The notes beneath the pieces are model-generated. The model searched no databases, was not told the DNA's origin, and saw nothing but the letters and a program-made list of their open reading frames with translations. A stretch of DNA of 64,000 bases from JBBSAT01 sp044223665 (GTDB taxonomy: Bacteria; Myxococcota_A; Polyangia; Polyangiales; Sandaracinaceae): NCBI GenBank assembly GCA_044223665.1, contig JBGALT010000016.1, positions 1-64,000 on the forward strand, in the 5' to 3' direction. Of this stretch, positions 49,847-60,219 are shown one piece after another; position 1 is the first letter of the stretch, and every line of letters begins with the position of its first letter. The position numbers and the translations under genes were made by a program.

Positions 49847-50599
49847 ATGCCGCGTCGTAACATTTCGCGCGGAGGTGCAGCGACGGTGCTCTGGGTGGTG
49901 ATCGGGATCGGGGTGTTCTTCGTCTTCGGCATCGGCCTCGGGATGGGCACCGCGACCAAGCCGGGAGACCTGGAGGCCGCGCGGGCAGAGCTGAAGCAAC
50001 GCACGGGCCTCGCGCATGTGCCCGGCAACGACGGCATCCTCCTCGTCGCGGCGCGCGAGCTCGGCCGCGTCCGCTACGAGCACCGCTCGCACGCCGAGGG
50101 GCCGACGGACGTCTCCGTGGGCCACTGGCACCTCGAGCCTGCGCAGCCGCAGCGCGCGCGCCTGCGCCTGATCGAGCGACGCCTGGCACCCGTCTCGACT
50201 GGCGAGCGCGTCGCGAAGGCGGCGGCCGACGCCCTGATGCGGTCGAGCCGGAAGGTGACGATCACCCTCCCCGGCCCGGTGCCGATCGGCGTGCCGGCGC
50301 TCGACGAGCGAATCGTGGCGTTCACCGATGATCCGGCCTCCCTGGCGACGCTCGTGTCGGATCCGGCGCTGGTGGCGCAGCTTCTCGCGTGCGCGGAGCT
50401 CGACCTGGCGGTGGGGCCCGAGGGCGTCACGCTCCACGATCCGACGCGCCTCAACATCGGCGCGCTGATGGATCCGGTGCGCATGGGCGAGACGAACGGC
50501 GCGGTGGTGGCCCGCGCCACGATCGTCGCGCACGAGAAGGCGATCGCGCTCCTCGAGCGCGTGGCCAGCCGCCTCGGGCCCAGCGCCGTCTATCGCTGA
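49847..50599 (+). CDS. Membrane-anchored protein of unknown function
   Basis: 250 residues from ATG 49847. A single N-terminal transmembrane helix (VLWVVIGIGVFFVFGIGLGM) precedes a soluble domain rich in Arg and Glu (EAARAELKQRTGLAHVPGND, then VTITLPGPVPIGVPALDERI). I recognise no family. It starts 157 bases from the divergent SDR gene. Confidence 0.7.
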   Translation: MPRRNISRGGAATVLWVVIGIGVFFVFGIGLGMGTATKPGDLEAARAELKQRTGLAHVPGNDGILLVAARELGRVRYEHRSHAEGPTDVSVGHWHLEPAQPQRARLRLIERRLAPVSTGERVAKAAADALMRSSRKVTITLPGPVPIGVPALDERIVAFTDDPASLATLVSDPALVAQLLACAELDLAVGPEGVTLHDPTRLNIGALMDPVRMGETNGAVVARATIVAHEKAIALLERVASRLGPSAVYR

Positions 50600-50793
50600 C
50601 GGCGCGACCGGAAGCCCGTGCCGCTTCCGGGTGTGATCCGCACCCGTGGGTGAAGTCCTGCGACGACCCTGCTGCACAGCACGGTCGAGGCCTCATGGAT
50701 TTCGCGTCGCGAGAGCGGCCTTCGGGCGTCGCCTGGCATCCGCGATCACACCCGCGGCTCCCGACGCGCGGGCCGAGCGCGTATCGTCGGCGC

Positions 50794-51435
50794 ATGCTCC
50801 TTCTCCCTGGCCTCGACGGAACGGCGACGCTCTGGCGCCCGCTCCTCGACGCGCTCGGCGACGCGGCGGCCGGCGCCGAGCTCACGACGTACGAGCGGGG
50901 GACGAGCCGCTACGAGGCGCTGCTCGCGGCGCTGCCACCCATGCGCGCGCCCTCGTTGGTCGTGGCCGAGTCGTTCGGAGGCCCGCTCGCGATCCGGCTG
51001 GCCGCGCGCGACCCGAACGTTCGCGCGCTCGTGCTCGTCGCGAGCTTCGCCGTGGGACCGCCGCTCGCGCGGCTCGCGCCGCTGCTGAGGCTCGCGCCGC
51101 GGCCCCCGTCGTTCGCGCTGCGCCTGGCGATGCTCGGCCAGGACGCGCCCGCCGCGCGGGTGCGGGAGCTGTCCGAGGCGATCGCCGCCGTGCCTCGGGC
51201 GACGATCGCCGCGCGTGTCGCCGAGGTCGCGCGCGTCGACGTGCGCGCTGCGGCTCGAGCGCTCGCGGTGCCGATCACGTGGGTGGTCGCCGCGCGCGAC
51301 CACCTGGTGGGGCCGCCGCGCGACGTTCCCGGAGACGTCGTCACGATCGACGGTCCGCACCTGCTCGCACAGACGCGCCCGCGCGAGGTGGCCGCGATCG
51401 TCCGGAGCGTCGCGGCGCGCGTCGCGTCGGGTTGA
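50794..51435 (+). CDS. Alpha/beta-fold hydrolase (second in the window)
   Basis: 213 residues from ATG 50794. MLLLPGLDGTATLWRPLL gives the oxyanion hole, AESFGGPLA the nucleophile Ser (an Ala replaces the usual first Gly of GxSxG), VVAARDHLVGP the acid and DGPHLLAQTRP the His. Small size and absence of a cap domain are typical of minimal lipase/esterase-like hydrolases. Substrate unknown. Not related in detail to the hydrolase at 3745-4566. Confidence 0.82.
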   Translation: MLLLPGLDGTATLWRPLLDALGDAAAGAELTTYERGTSRYEALLAALPPMRAPSLVVAESFGGPLAIRLAARDPNVRALVLVASFAVGPPLARLAPLLRLAPRPPSFALRLAMLGQDAPAARVRELSEAIAAVPRATIAARVAEVARVDVRAAARALAVPITWVVAARDHLVGPPRDVPGDVVTIDGPHLLAQTRPREVAAIVRSVAARVASG

Positions 51436-51487
51436 CGACGCAGCGACCGGGAACAAAGCGTCCGCGCTCGCGTGTCGAGCTGCCGTC

Positions 51488-52162
51488 ATGCGCGCCGCGC
51501 TCGTCCTCGCTCTGGTCCTCGTCACACCCGGCCTCGCGCAAGCCGACGCGTACGCGTGGGGTGGCACGCGGGGCAGGGTCTCGATCATGGTGCTGCTCTC
51601 GGGCTTCCACGAGGGCGCCGGAAGCGACGGATGGGACGCCGAGAACGCCCGCTGGTTCTCGCGCTGGGCCACCCGGCTCGAAGCGATGCTGCCACCGGGA
51701 GCGCACGCGGACGTCGGTAGCCCGGAGCCCGACGGCGAGCTCGTGCTGAGCGTGCGCTCGTCCCGAGGAGGCACCGAGACCTTTCCGCTGGGCGTCGCAG
51801 AGGTGTTCCCCGGCGATCCGGCGCTCGATCGCGCGCTCGACCTGCTCTCGCGCCGCTTTCACGTCCCCGTCCCCGCCGCGGTGACCGGAGTGCGCGTCTA
51901 CACGGTGCAGCTCCTCGCCGCCGCCCAGCCGTCCCACGCCGCGGACTTCGTCCGGTGGCTCGACACCCGCGTTCCCGCAAGCGAGCCCGACTTCTTCTGG
52001 GAGGCGTGCTTGCCCTGCTACCCGCAGATCGCACACGTGCTCGAGGACGGAAACGGCCTGAGGCGCGTCGTCGTCGGCATGTACGCCGATCCGGCCGCAG
52101 CCCACCGCGCGGCGAGCGAGCTCCGCACGCGCGGGCTCCAGGCGTTCGTGCGCACGCTGTAG
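51488..52162 (+). CDS. Secreted protein with a C-terminal SPOR-like domain
   Basis: 224 residues from ATG 51488. Signal peptide MRAALVLALVLVTPGLAQAD. The C-terminal 80 residues (VYTVQLLAAAQPSHAADFVR, then RRVVVGMYADPAAAHRAASE and LRTRGLQAFVRTL) have the strand-helix order and spacing of a SPOR peptidoglycan-binding domain, including the conserved short strand YTVQL and the FxNxxxA-like turn. Two Cys (EACLPCYP) lie between the halves. Likely periplasmic and division- or wall-associated. Confidence 0.75.
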   Translation: MRAALVLALVLVTPGLAQADAYAWGGTRGRVSIMVLLSGFHEGAGSDGWDAENARWFSRWATRLEAMLPPGAHADVGSPEPDGELVLSVRSSRGGTETFPLGVAEVFPGDPALDRALDLLSRRFHVPVPAAVTGVRVYTVQLLAAAQPSHAADFVRWLDTRVPASEPDFFWEACLPCYPQIAHVLEDGNGLRRVVVGMYADPAAAHRAASELRTRGLQAFVRTL

Positions 52163-52221
52163 TCGTCGGCGACCTCGCACCGCTCGCGCCTCGAGCGCCG
52201 CCTCGCGAGTGGACTTCGGAC

Positions 52222-52590
52222 ATGCGTAGGCTCGCGCTGTCGGTCTTGCTCGTCGGATGCTCCGCCTATCCGCGCGCCGGCGAGGTCGTACGGCCCGAGT
52301 GCATGTGGTGGGGCTACGGTACGCAGTGCGGCGTCCGCTGCACGAGCAGCCCCGACGTGGTGTCCTCGGTACGGCCCCACTGGTACGGCAACGGCTACTG
52401 CTGCAGCGAGTCGCCCGGCGGTGATGGCGCGAGCGATCACTGCGTCTGCGACCACGGCCACGCGGTCTGCGAGCGCTACCCAGGCGACACGGCCCCGGAG
52501 GCGCCGATGAGCACGTGCGAATTCTGCGGCCGGGCGGCCCCGGTCGACGCGGCAGGCGAGCCCGACGGCGGGGATCGAGACGCGCGCTGA
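52222..52590 (+). CDS. Small Cys-rich lipoprotein
   Basis: 122 residues from ATG 52222. Lipobox VLLVGC at about residue 13 and a dozen cysteines after it (MWWGYGTQCGVRCTSS, GNGYCCSESPGG, DHCVCDHGHAVCE, STCEFCGR), as if forming several disulfides or binding metal. No family recognised. It follows the SPOR-like gene by 59 bases. Confidence 0.68.
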   Translation: MRRLALSVLLVGCSAYPRAGEVVRPECMWWGYGTQCGVRCTSSPDVVSSVRPHWYGNGYCCSESPGGDGASDHCVCDHGHAVCERYPGDTAPEAPMSTCEFCGRAAPVDAAGEPDGGDRDAR

Positions 52591-52953
52591 CCGAGCTCCG
52601 TCGACCATGGGTACCCAAAGGACTGCGATTCTCGTGATCTCGATGGTGCTCGGTACGACGGAGAACGACTCATGGGTTGCGACCGGTTCCCGAGATCACG
52701 ACCGTTCCTTCGGAGCTGGTGCAGAGGATCGAAGCTGGCTCGTAGCCTGCCGTAGCCCCACGACCGCGCCTGCAGCCACATCGCCGTGTGTCTGCGATGC
52801 CCGCCACCGTCGGCGAGCGACGCGTCCCCCCGCTCGCCATCGGCGGAACACGCCCGACTTCTCTGCTACACCGCCGGCCGCAATGATCGGCACGTCCCTC
52901 CGCTGCCTCCGGTCCGCACGCGACGCGCGCTCCCGTGCCCTCGTGGTTGCGTC
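52591..52953. other. Intergenic region with one long inverted repeat
   Basis: 363 bases ahead of the ABC-F gene. TCGTGATCTCG (52632-52642) is matched by CGAGATCACGA (52691-52701), 11-base arms 48 bases apart. I see no gene, but the leader is long enough for regulation of the ABC-F ATPase, some relatives of which have attenuator leaders. No clear uORF or anti-terminator was made out. Confidence 0.45.
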
Positions 52954-54582
<1,629 letters not shown>

Positions 54583-54677
54583 CGGCGCCGATCGGCGGGG
54601 AGAGCCGCGCGCGAGCCTCGCCTCCGCCGCGGGCGCCGCACGTGGACGGCCGCCGCGCCGGGTGCCAGACCGGGCGC

Positions 54678-55475
54678 GTGACGGTCCACGATCTCGCCCG
54701 ACACCGCGCGCGTACCGGCCGGCGGCGCTGGCTCTTCGTCGTGCTCGCGGCGTCCGCGGGCGCGCTGCTCGTCGGGCTCGTGGCGATCTGCATGCTCGTG
54801 CCGGGCCCCTCCAGCGCACCGCCCGTGAGCGACGTGGTCGCGTTCCCGCCGCGCGATGCATGCCTTCCGCTCGTCGCGCACCGGGGCCCCGCGGCGTGCC
54901 CGTTCGCGCCGCGCGATCCGCGCGCCGGCAGCGACTGGGCGACGGCGTTCGAGCAGGGCCACGAGTGCCTCGACGCCGGTGGCCTCTTCCTTCCCACCGG
55001 CGAGGTGGTCGCGACCGACGCGCTCGTCGAGCCCGAGCACGCGCCGCTCGCGCCGCGCTTCGCGGCGGGCACGACGGCCGAGGTGTGGATCGCGCGGCGG
55101 GACGGCGACAACACGCTCGCGATGCTGCTCGTCGGGCGCGAGCGGCCCGCGCGCTTCGAGCATGCCGGCGCTGGTACGGCCTACGGCGTGGACTCCGGCA
55201 CGGGCTCGTTCCTCGACGTCACGGCCGCGCGCTGGCTCTCGCGCCACGTGCTCGCGCAGCCCTCGCTCTTCGACGTGATGATGGGAGCGGGCTGGGAGAC
55301 GAGCTCCCACCTCAACCTGTGCATCGACGGCGTGCGCGGCACGAACGTCGTGATCTTCACGAGCGGCGCCGGCGACGGCGTCTACGATACCCACGCGGGC
55401 TACGACGCGCGCGGCGCGCTCGTGGCGCTGGTCACCGACTTCGGCCTCGATCCGATCGGCACCGAGGGCGAGTAG
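54678..55475 (+). CDS. DUF4241-like membrane-anchored protein
   Basis: 265 residues from GTG 54678. Basic N-terminus then one membrane helix (RRRWLFVVLAASAGALLVGL). The soluble part carries the DUF4241 pattern: FLPTGEVVATDALV, VWIARRDGDNTLAMLLVG, AYGVDSGTGSFLD, and GTNVVIFTSGAGDGVYDTHAG then LVALVTDFGLDP. Function of DUF4241 is unknown; here it would face the periplasm. It precedes the flavoprotein operon by 74 bases. Confidence 0.8.
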   Translation: MTVHDLARHRARTGRRRWLFVVLAASAGALLVGLVAICMLVPGPSSAPPVSDVVAFPPRDACLPLVAHRGPAACPFAPRDPRAGSDWATAFEQGHECLDAGGLFLPTGEVVATDALVEPEHAPLAPRFAAGTTAEVWIARRDGDNTLAMLLVGRERPARFEHAGAGTAYGVDSGTGSFLDVTAARWLSRHVLAQPSLFDVMMGAGWETSSHLNLCIDGVRGTNVVIFTSGAGDGVYDTHAGYDARGALVALVTDFGLDPIGTEGE

Positions 55476-55549
55476 CCGCGCCCGCGTGGCCTCACGCGCG
55501 CCACACCGCGCACGCCGGTGCGTGTAGCATCGCCGGCCGGAGGGACGCG

Positions 55550-57262
55550 ATGACCGAGCACCGAATCGTGATCGTGGGAGGGGCACTGGCGGGACCGACC
55601 GCCGCCGCGCGAGCGCGCGAGGTCGACGAGAGCGCGAGCATCGTGCTGCTCGAGCGAGCGCCGAGCGTCAGCTACGCGATCGGTGGGCTCGCCTACCATC
55701 TCTCGGGAGAGGTCCCCGATGCCTCGGCGCTCGATCGGGAGCGCGCATCGTTCTTCCACGCCAACTACGACGTCGACGTGCGGACCGGCGTGGAGGTGAG
55801 CGCCATCGACGCGCGCGGACGCACCGTGACGACGGCCACCGAGGTGCTCGCGTGGGACGCGCTCGTGGTGTGCACCGGCGCCGAGTCCATCGTCCCCGAC
55901 GTGCCCGGGCTCGACGGCGCCACGAACGTGGTTCCCTTCCGCAACCTCGTGCACCTCAAGGCGATCGTGCGCGAGCTCGCGCGCGGCAAGCGCGCGGTCG
56001 TGATCGGCGGTGGGCACTTCGGCATCGAGGCGGCCGACGGCCTCGCGCGCCGAGGCGCGAGCGTGGTGCTGGTGGAGTCGGGCCCTCGGCTGCTCGGCTC
56101 TTTCGCCCCCGGGGCCTCGCGCGCCGCGCAGCGCGGCCTCGAGGCGCTGGGCGTCGACGTCCGCACCGGCACGACCCTCGCGAGGGCCACGCGCCGCGGC
56201 GCACGCGTGACCGGGCTCGTCACCGTGAGCGGAGACGCCATCGACTGCGACCTCGTGGTGGTCGCTGCCGGCGTCCGGCCCCGCACCGGCCTGCTCGCAC
56301 GCGCCGGCGCACGCACGCTCGAGAACGGCGCGGTCCGCGTCGACGAGCACTGTCGGACTTCGCTGCCCGACGTCTTCGCCTGCGGATCTTGCGTCGCCGT
56401 CCGCCACGCCGTCTCGGACGATCTCGTCTGGCTCCCGCAGGCCTCGATCGTCGACAAGACGGCCCAGGTCGCCGGGGCGTGCGCCGCGGGCCGCGACGCC
56501 GAGCTCGGTGCCGTCCTCGGGACGACGATCCTCCGCGCGGGAAAGAACGTCGTCGCCCGCACGGGCCTCGCGCAGAGCGCCCTCTCGCGCGCGGAGGTCG
56601 CGCGCGTGCATCCCCTCTCGCGGGACGCGTTCTTCCCCGGCGCATCGCCGATCGCGATCGAGCTCGCCTACGATCCGCGCACCGGGCAGCTGCTCGCCGC
56701 CGACGCGTGGGGTCAGGACGGCGTGGACAAGCGCATCGACGTGCTCGCGACGGCGATCGCGGGCGGCCTCGGCGTGGCCGAGCTGGCCTCGCTCGATCTC
56801 GCGTACGAGGCGGCGTTCTCGTCGGCGCGCGACGCGGTGAACGTCGCGGGAGCCGTCGCGCTCGAGACCGCCGACGAGCCCGGGCTGGTCTGGTCGCCCG
56901 ACGAGCTGGCCGCACGCACCGACGCCGTGCTCGTGGACGTGCGGAGCGCGGCCGAGCGCTCAGCCGAGGGCGGCCTCGCGGGCGCGCGCAAGAGCAGCCT
57001 CGCCGAGGTCCGCGCCGGACAGGATGCGCTCGCCGAGGCGCCGGGCCCGATCGTCTTCGTCTCGCGAGACGGACGGGCGGGCTACCTCGCGGCGCGCCTC
57101 GCGCGCGCGCGCGGCATCCACGACGCCGGCTTCCTCTCGGGCGGGCTCTGCTCGTGGGAGGCGCGCGGCCTGCCCGTCGAGGCGCTCGCGGCCCCGCGCA
57201 CGAAGGGAACGCGCGGAACGAAGAAGAAGACGCGCCGAGGAGCACCGCGAGGTCGTTCTTGA
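55550..57262 (+). CDS. CoA-disulfide-reductase-like flavoprotein with rhodanese domain, both catalytic cysteines missing
   Basis: 570 residues from ATG 55550. FAD-binding Rossmann motif VIVGGALAGPTAAARAR, NAD motif GKRAVVIGGGHFGIEAADGL, FAD motif LPDVFACGSC, then a dimerisation domain and a C-terminal rhodanese domain (from about 470). In CoA-disulfide reductases the redox Cys lies in an S-F-A-x-C-x-L-P-Y motif; here the motif is SYAIGGLAY with Gly at that place. The rhodanese loop starts with Ser (VSRDGRAGYLA) instead of Cys. It is not likely to reduce CoA disulfide or transfer sulfane sulfur in the usual way. It is first in an operon with two radical SAM genes. Confidence 0.88.
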   Translation: MTEHRIVIVGGALAGPTAAARAREVDESASIVLLERAPSVSYAIGGLAYHLSGEVPDASALDRERASFFHANYDVDVRTGVEVSAIDARGRTVTTATEVLAWDALVVCTGAESIVPDVPGLDGATNVVPFRNLVHLKAIVRELARGKRAVVIGGGHFGIEAADGLARRGASVVLVESGPRLLGSFAPGASRAAQRGLEALGVDVRTGTTLARATRRGARVTGLVTVSGDAIDCDLVVVAAGVRPRTGLLARAGARTLENGAVRVDEHCRTSLPDVFACGSCVAVRHAVSDDLVWLPQASIVDKTAQVAGACAAGRDAELGAVLGTTILRAGKNVVARTGLAQSALSRAEVARVHPLSRDAFFPGASPIAIELAYDPRTGQLLAADAWGQDGVDKRIDVLATAIAGGLGVAELASLDLAYEAAFSSARDAVNVAGAVALETADEPGLVWSPDELAARTDAVLVDVRSAAERSAEGGLAGARKSSLAEVRAGQDALAEAPGPIVFVSRDGRAGYLAARLARARGIHDAGFLSGGLCSWEARGLPVEALAAPRTKGTRGTKKKTRRGAPRGRS

Positions 57263-59096
57263 GCACGTGGCGTGCGCCGGTCGCGGCCGACGCGTTGCGC
57301 CACGATCCGGCGGCGGTGGTGGACGCCGGGCTCCGGAACCACCACGTCGCGAACACGGCGTACCCGCTCGCGCACGACGTCACCTTCGGACCTTATCGGG
57401 TGCCGCGCTCGGCCCAGCGCGAGACGATGGCGCGCGCGCTCGCCGGCACGCGCGAGCTCGGCCTCTACGTGCACGTGCCGTTCTGCGAGACGCGCTGCTC
57501 GTTCTGCGAGTACACGGTCGTCGGCAGCGCCGAGGCGAGCGACGACTCCGTCCGGGCCTACACCGATGCCGTCCTCGCCGAGCTCGCGCTCTGGGACGAC
57601 GCCGTCGATCTGCGCGGCCGCACGATCGCCGGTCTCGACGTGGGCGGCGGCACGCCTTCGTTCGTGCCGGCGCGCGAGATCGAGCGGCTCCTCGAGGCGA
57701 TCCGGCAGCGCATGCGCTTCTCTTCCGACGCCGACGTCTCCATCGAGACGACGCCGCGCATCGCCGCGGCCGATCCGGACAAGCTGCGCGCTTACCGCGC
57801 GATGGGCATCGATCGCATCAGCATGGGCATCCAGGTCGTGCAGCCGGACCTGCTGCGCGTGCTCGCCCGCGACGCCAACGGAGCCGAGCACCACGCGCGG
57901 GCCATGGAGAACATCCGCGCCGCGGGCTTCGCGCGCGCGAACGTGGACCTGATGTACGGCTTCCACGGCCAGTCCGAGGCGAGCTGGGAAGCGACGCTCG
58001 CACACGCGATCTCCCTGGCGCCCGAGTACGTCACGCTCTACCGGATGCGCTACAAGCTGACGCGCATCTCGCACCACGCGCCACACGTGCCGCTCGAGAC
58101 GGTGCAGCGCCTGGCCCAGATCGGGAAAGACGTGCTCCACGCCGCGGGCTACGCGGCCAATCCGGGCAAGACCACCTTCAGCCGCGTCGCGGGAGACGTC
58201 GGCACGAGCCGCTACCTCGCGCGCCGCGTGATCGAAGGACTGCCCTACCTGGGCGTGGGGCTCGGCGCGCAGACGTTCACCGAGACCACGATCTCCTATG
58301 CGCTCGGCGCCGCGGACAAGCGCCTCGGCGCCTACCTGCGAGCGATCGCCGAGGGCCGCCTCCCCCTGCAGGACCTCTACGACCTGCCGCGCTGTCACGT
58401 CATGGCGAAGATGGCGTGCGTCGCCTTCTACTTCGGGGAGATCGACCGCCCGTCGTTCGAGCGAAAGTTCGGCGCAGCGCTCGACGAGGTCTTCGCACCC
58501 GAAGTGGCACTGCTGCGCGCGCGCGGGTGGATGCACGACACCGAGCGCGCCTTCTCCCTCACGCCCGAGGGAGCCAAGTGGATCAACGGCATCATCCCGC
58601 TCTTCGTCGCGCCTTCGGTGCAGAGCTACCTGCTCGCGCGCGATCCGGCGCGCGCCACCGACATGGATCGCCACCGCAAGCTCGCGCTCCGCACCCTTCG
58701 GCAAGGAGTGCTCGCCCCGGAGGGCCCGGACGGGAGCGGGCTCCGCCCGCGGACGGGAGGGCCCCCAGGCGCAGGCGAAACGGTCAGCGGGAGTGCTCGC
58801 CCCGGGGCCCGGACGGGAGCGGGCTCCGCCCCCCCGGGAGGGGCCCGGAGCGGAGGCGAGCCCTTCGGCAGGAGTGCTCGCCCCGGAGGGCCCGGACGGG
58901 AGCGGGCTCCGCCCCGCGGACGGGAGGGCCCGGAGCGGGCGAGCCGATCACCCTTCGGCAAGGAGTGCTCGCCCCGGAGGGCCCGGACGGGAGCGGGCTC
59001 CGCCCGCGGACGGGAGGGCCCGGAGCGGGCGAGCCGATCACCCTTCGGCAAGGAGTGCTCGCCCCGGAGGGCCCGGACGGGAGCGAGGCCACGTGA
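57259..59096 (+). CDS. HemN-like radical SAM protein; 3' end disturbed by a repeat array
   Basis: Start TTG 57259 overlaps the flavoprotein stop (TTGA). Conserved coding covers about 478 codons up to 58692. Radical SAM 4Fe-4S cluster motif: LYVHVPFCETRCSFC. AdoMet-site glycines: LDVGGGTPSFV; DRISMGIQVVQPDLLR is also HemN/HemW-like. After RHRKLALRTLR the frame enters the 90-bp repeat array and stays open (no stop until 60175-60177, across the next gene in another frame). The TGA at 59094-59096, which overlaps the next gene's GTG, is out of frame by one base and looks like the ancestral stop. The true 3' end is therefore uncertain. Confidence 0.85.
58694..59085 (+). repeat. Tandem array of a 90-bp GC-rich repeat
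   Basis: Two units of exactly 90 bases (58861-58950 and 58951-59040, differing by only two indels), preceded by two divergent units (58694-58784, 91 bases; 58785-58860, 76 bases) and followed by a partial one (59041-59085). Each unit starts CCCTTCGGCAAGGAGTGCTC and includes CGGACGGGAGCGGG and GGGCCCGGAGCGGGCGAGCC. All three forward frames are open through the array. A single related copy lies at 30645-30726. Confidence 0.93.
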
Positions 59097-59863
59097 GCAC
59101 GAACGACTACGCGTTCGCGAACGTGCTCTTCGCCGGTCCCTGCAACCGCCGATGCCCGTGGTGCATCGGCGCGCAGCTGCCCGACCACGTCAACGTCGAC
59201 AACCTCGACGAGTTTCCGCCGCGGGGCCTCGATGCGTTCGTCGACGAGGTGCGCGCGCACCGCGTGCCCGAGGTCGTCTTCACCGGCACCGTCAGCGATC
59301 CACAGCTCTACCGCCACGAGCGGGCACTGCTCACCCTGCTGCGCGAGCGCCTCGATCGCGCCACGCGCTTCTCGGTGCACACCAACGGCGTCCTCGCGCT
59401 CCGCAAGATCGACGTCCTCAACGCCTACGATCGCGCGTGCATCTCTTTCCCCTCGTTCGAGCCCGCGACCTACATCGCGATGATGGGCCGTGGGCGGCCG
59501 CCCGATCTCGCGGCCATCCTCGCAGCCGCGCGCATCCCGGTGAAGGTCTCGTGCGTGGTCGATACGCCCAACGCCGGCGAGATCGACGCGTTCCTCGCCC
59601 GGTGCCGCACGATCGGCGTCGCGCGCGTCGTGCTCCGGCGCCTCTTCGGCGCCTCGCGCTGGCCCGCGCCCGTGCTCGAGGGCCGAGCGCCCGTCCGGAC
59701 CTTCGCCGGCAACCCCGTCTACGATCTCGACGGGATGGAGGTCACGGTCTGGGAGTTCGAAGCGACGGCGATGCGCAGCCTCAATCTCTTCGCCGACGGC
59801 ACACTCGGGCGCTCGTACCTGCTCACCGACGCCGTCGCGCGGCGGCTGCCGATCGCGTCGTGA
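59093..59863 (+). CDS. Radical SAM domain protein
   Basis: 256 residues from GTG 59093, eight bases past the repeat array. Cluster motif FAGPCNRRCPWCIG (CxxxCxxC) at residues 15-28, then VVFTGTVSDPQLY (in place of the Gly-rich AdoMet motif), FSVHTNGVLALR and VKVSCVVDTPNAGEI, all typical of radical SAM barrels of the small activating-enzyme type. There is no SPASM extension. Its GTG overlaps a TGA (GTGA) that is probably the former stop of the upstream radical SAM gene, indicating that the two were originally coupled. Substrate unknown. Confidence 0.9.
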   Translation: MSTNDYAFANVLFAGPCNRRCPWCIGAQLPDHVNVDNLDEFPPRGLDAFVDEVRAHRVPEVVFTGTVSDPQLYRHERALLTLLRERLDRATRFSVHTNGVLALRKIDVLNAYDRACISFPSFEPATYIAMMGRGRPPDLAAILAAARIPVKVSCVVDTPNAGEIDAFLARCRTIGVARVVLRRLFGASRWPAPVLEGRAPVRTFAGNPVYDLDGMEVTVWEFEATAMRSLNLFADGTLGRSYLLTDAVARRLPIAS

Positions 59864-59916
59864 GCGACGCCTCGGTCGAGACCGTGGCGCACACGCGAGA
59901 GAGCTATGCTCGGAGG

Positions 59917-60177
59917 ATGAGCCACGAGCATCCGTATCGGCCTTGCCCGTCCTGCGGCGGCGTCGAATTCGACAACCTCCCCGACCTGTCGATCGAGGTC
60001 CACGGCGCGCGCGTCGTCATGGGGCTCACGGCTCTGACGAAGATCCCCGGAGGGCTGCTGGTCTCGCTCGTCGTCTGCAGCGGCTGCGGCAAGACGGACG
60101 TGTACGCGAAGAACGCGGCGAAGGTCGCCGAGCGCGTCGAGGGCGCCACCCACTTCCGAGCTGTCCCGCGCGCTTGA
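59917..60177 (+). CDS. Small zinc-ribbon-like protein
   Basis: 86 residues from ATG 59917, preceded by GGAGG-like CGGAGG. CPSCGG near the N-terminus and CSGCGK near residue 65 make a CxxC...CxxC pair that could bind Zn. The intervening part is beta-like (VEFDNLPDLSIEVHGARVVM). It may be the last gene of the flavoprotein/radical SAM operon. No family recognised. Confidence 0.72.
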   Translation: MSHEHPYRPCPSCGGVEFDNLPDLSIEVHGARVVMGLTALTKIPGGLLVSLVVCSGCGKTDVYAKNAAKVAERVEGATHFRAVPRA

Positions 60178-60219
60178 CGCGATTCGGTACCCCGGCCGAG
60201 GGATGCACTTCGCGCCGCG

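Noticed and set aside
58694..59085. CRISPR array
   Set aside because: Units are contiguous with no unique spacers, the period is 90 bases, and no cas gene is near.
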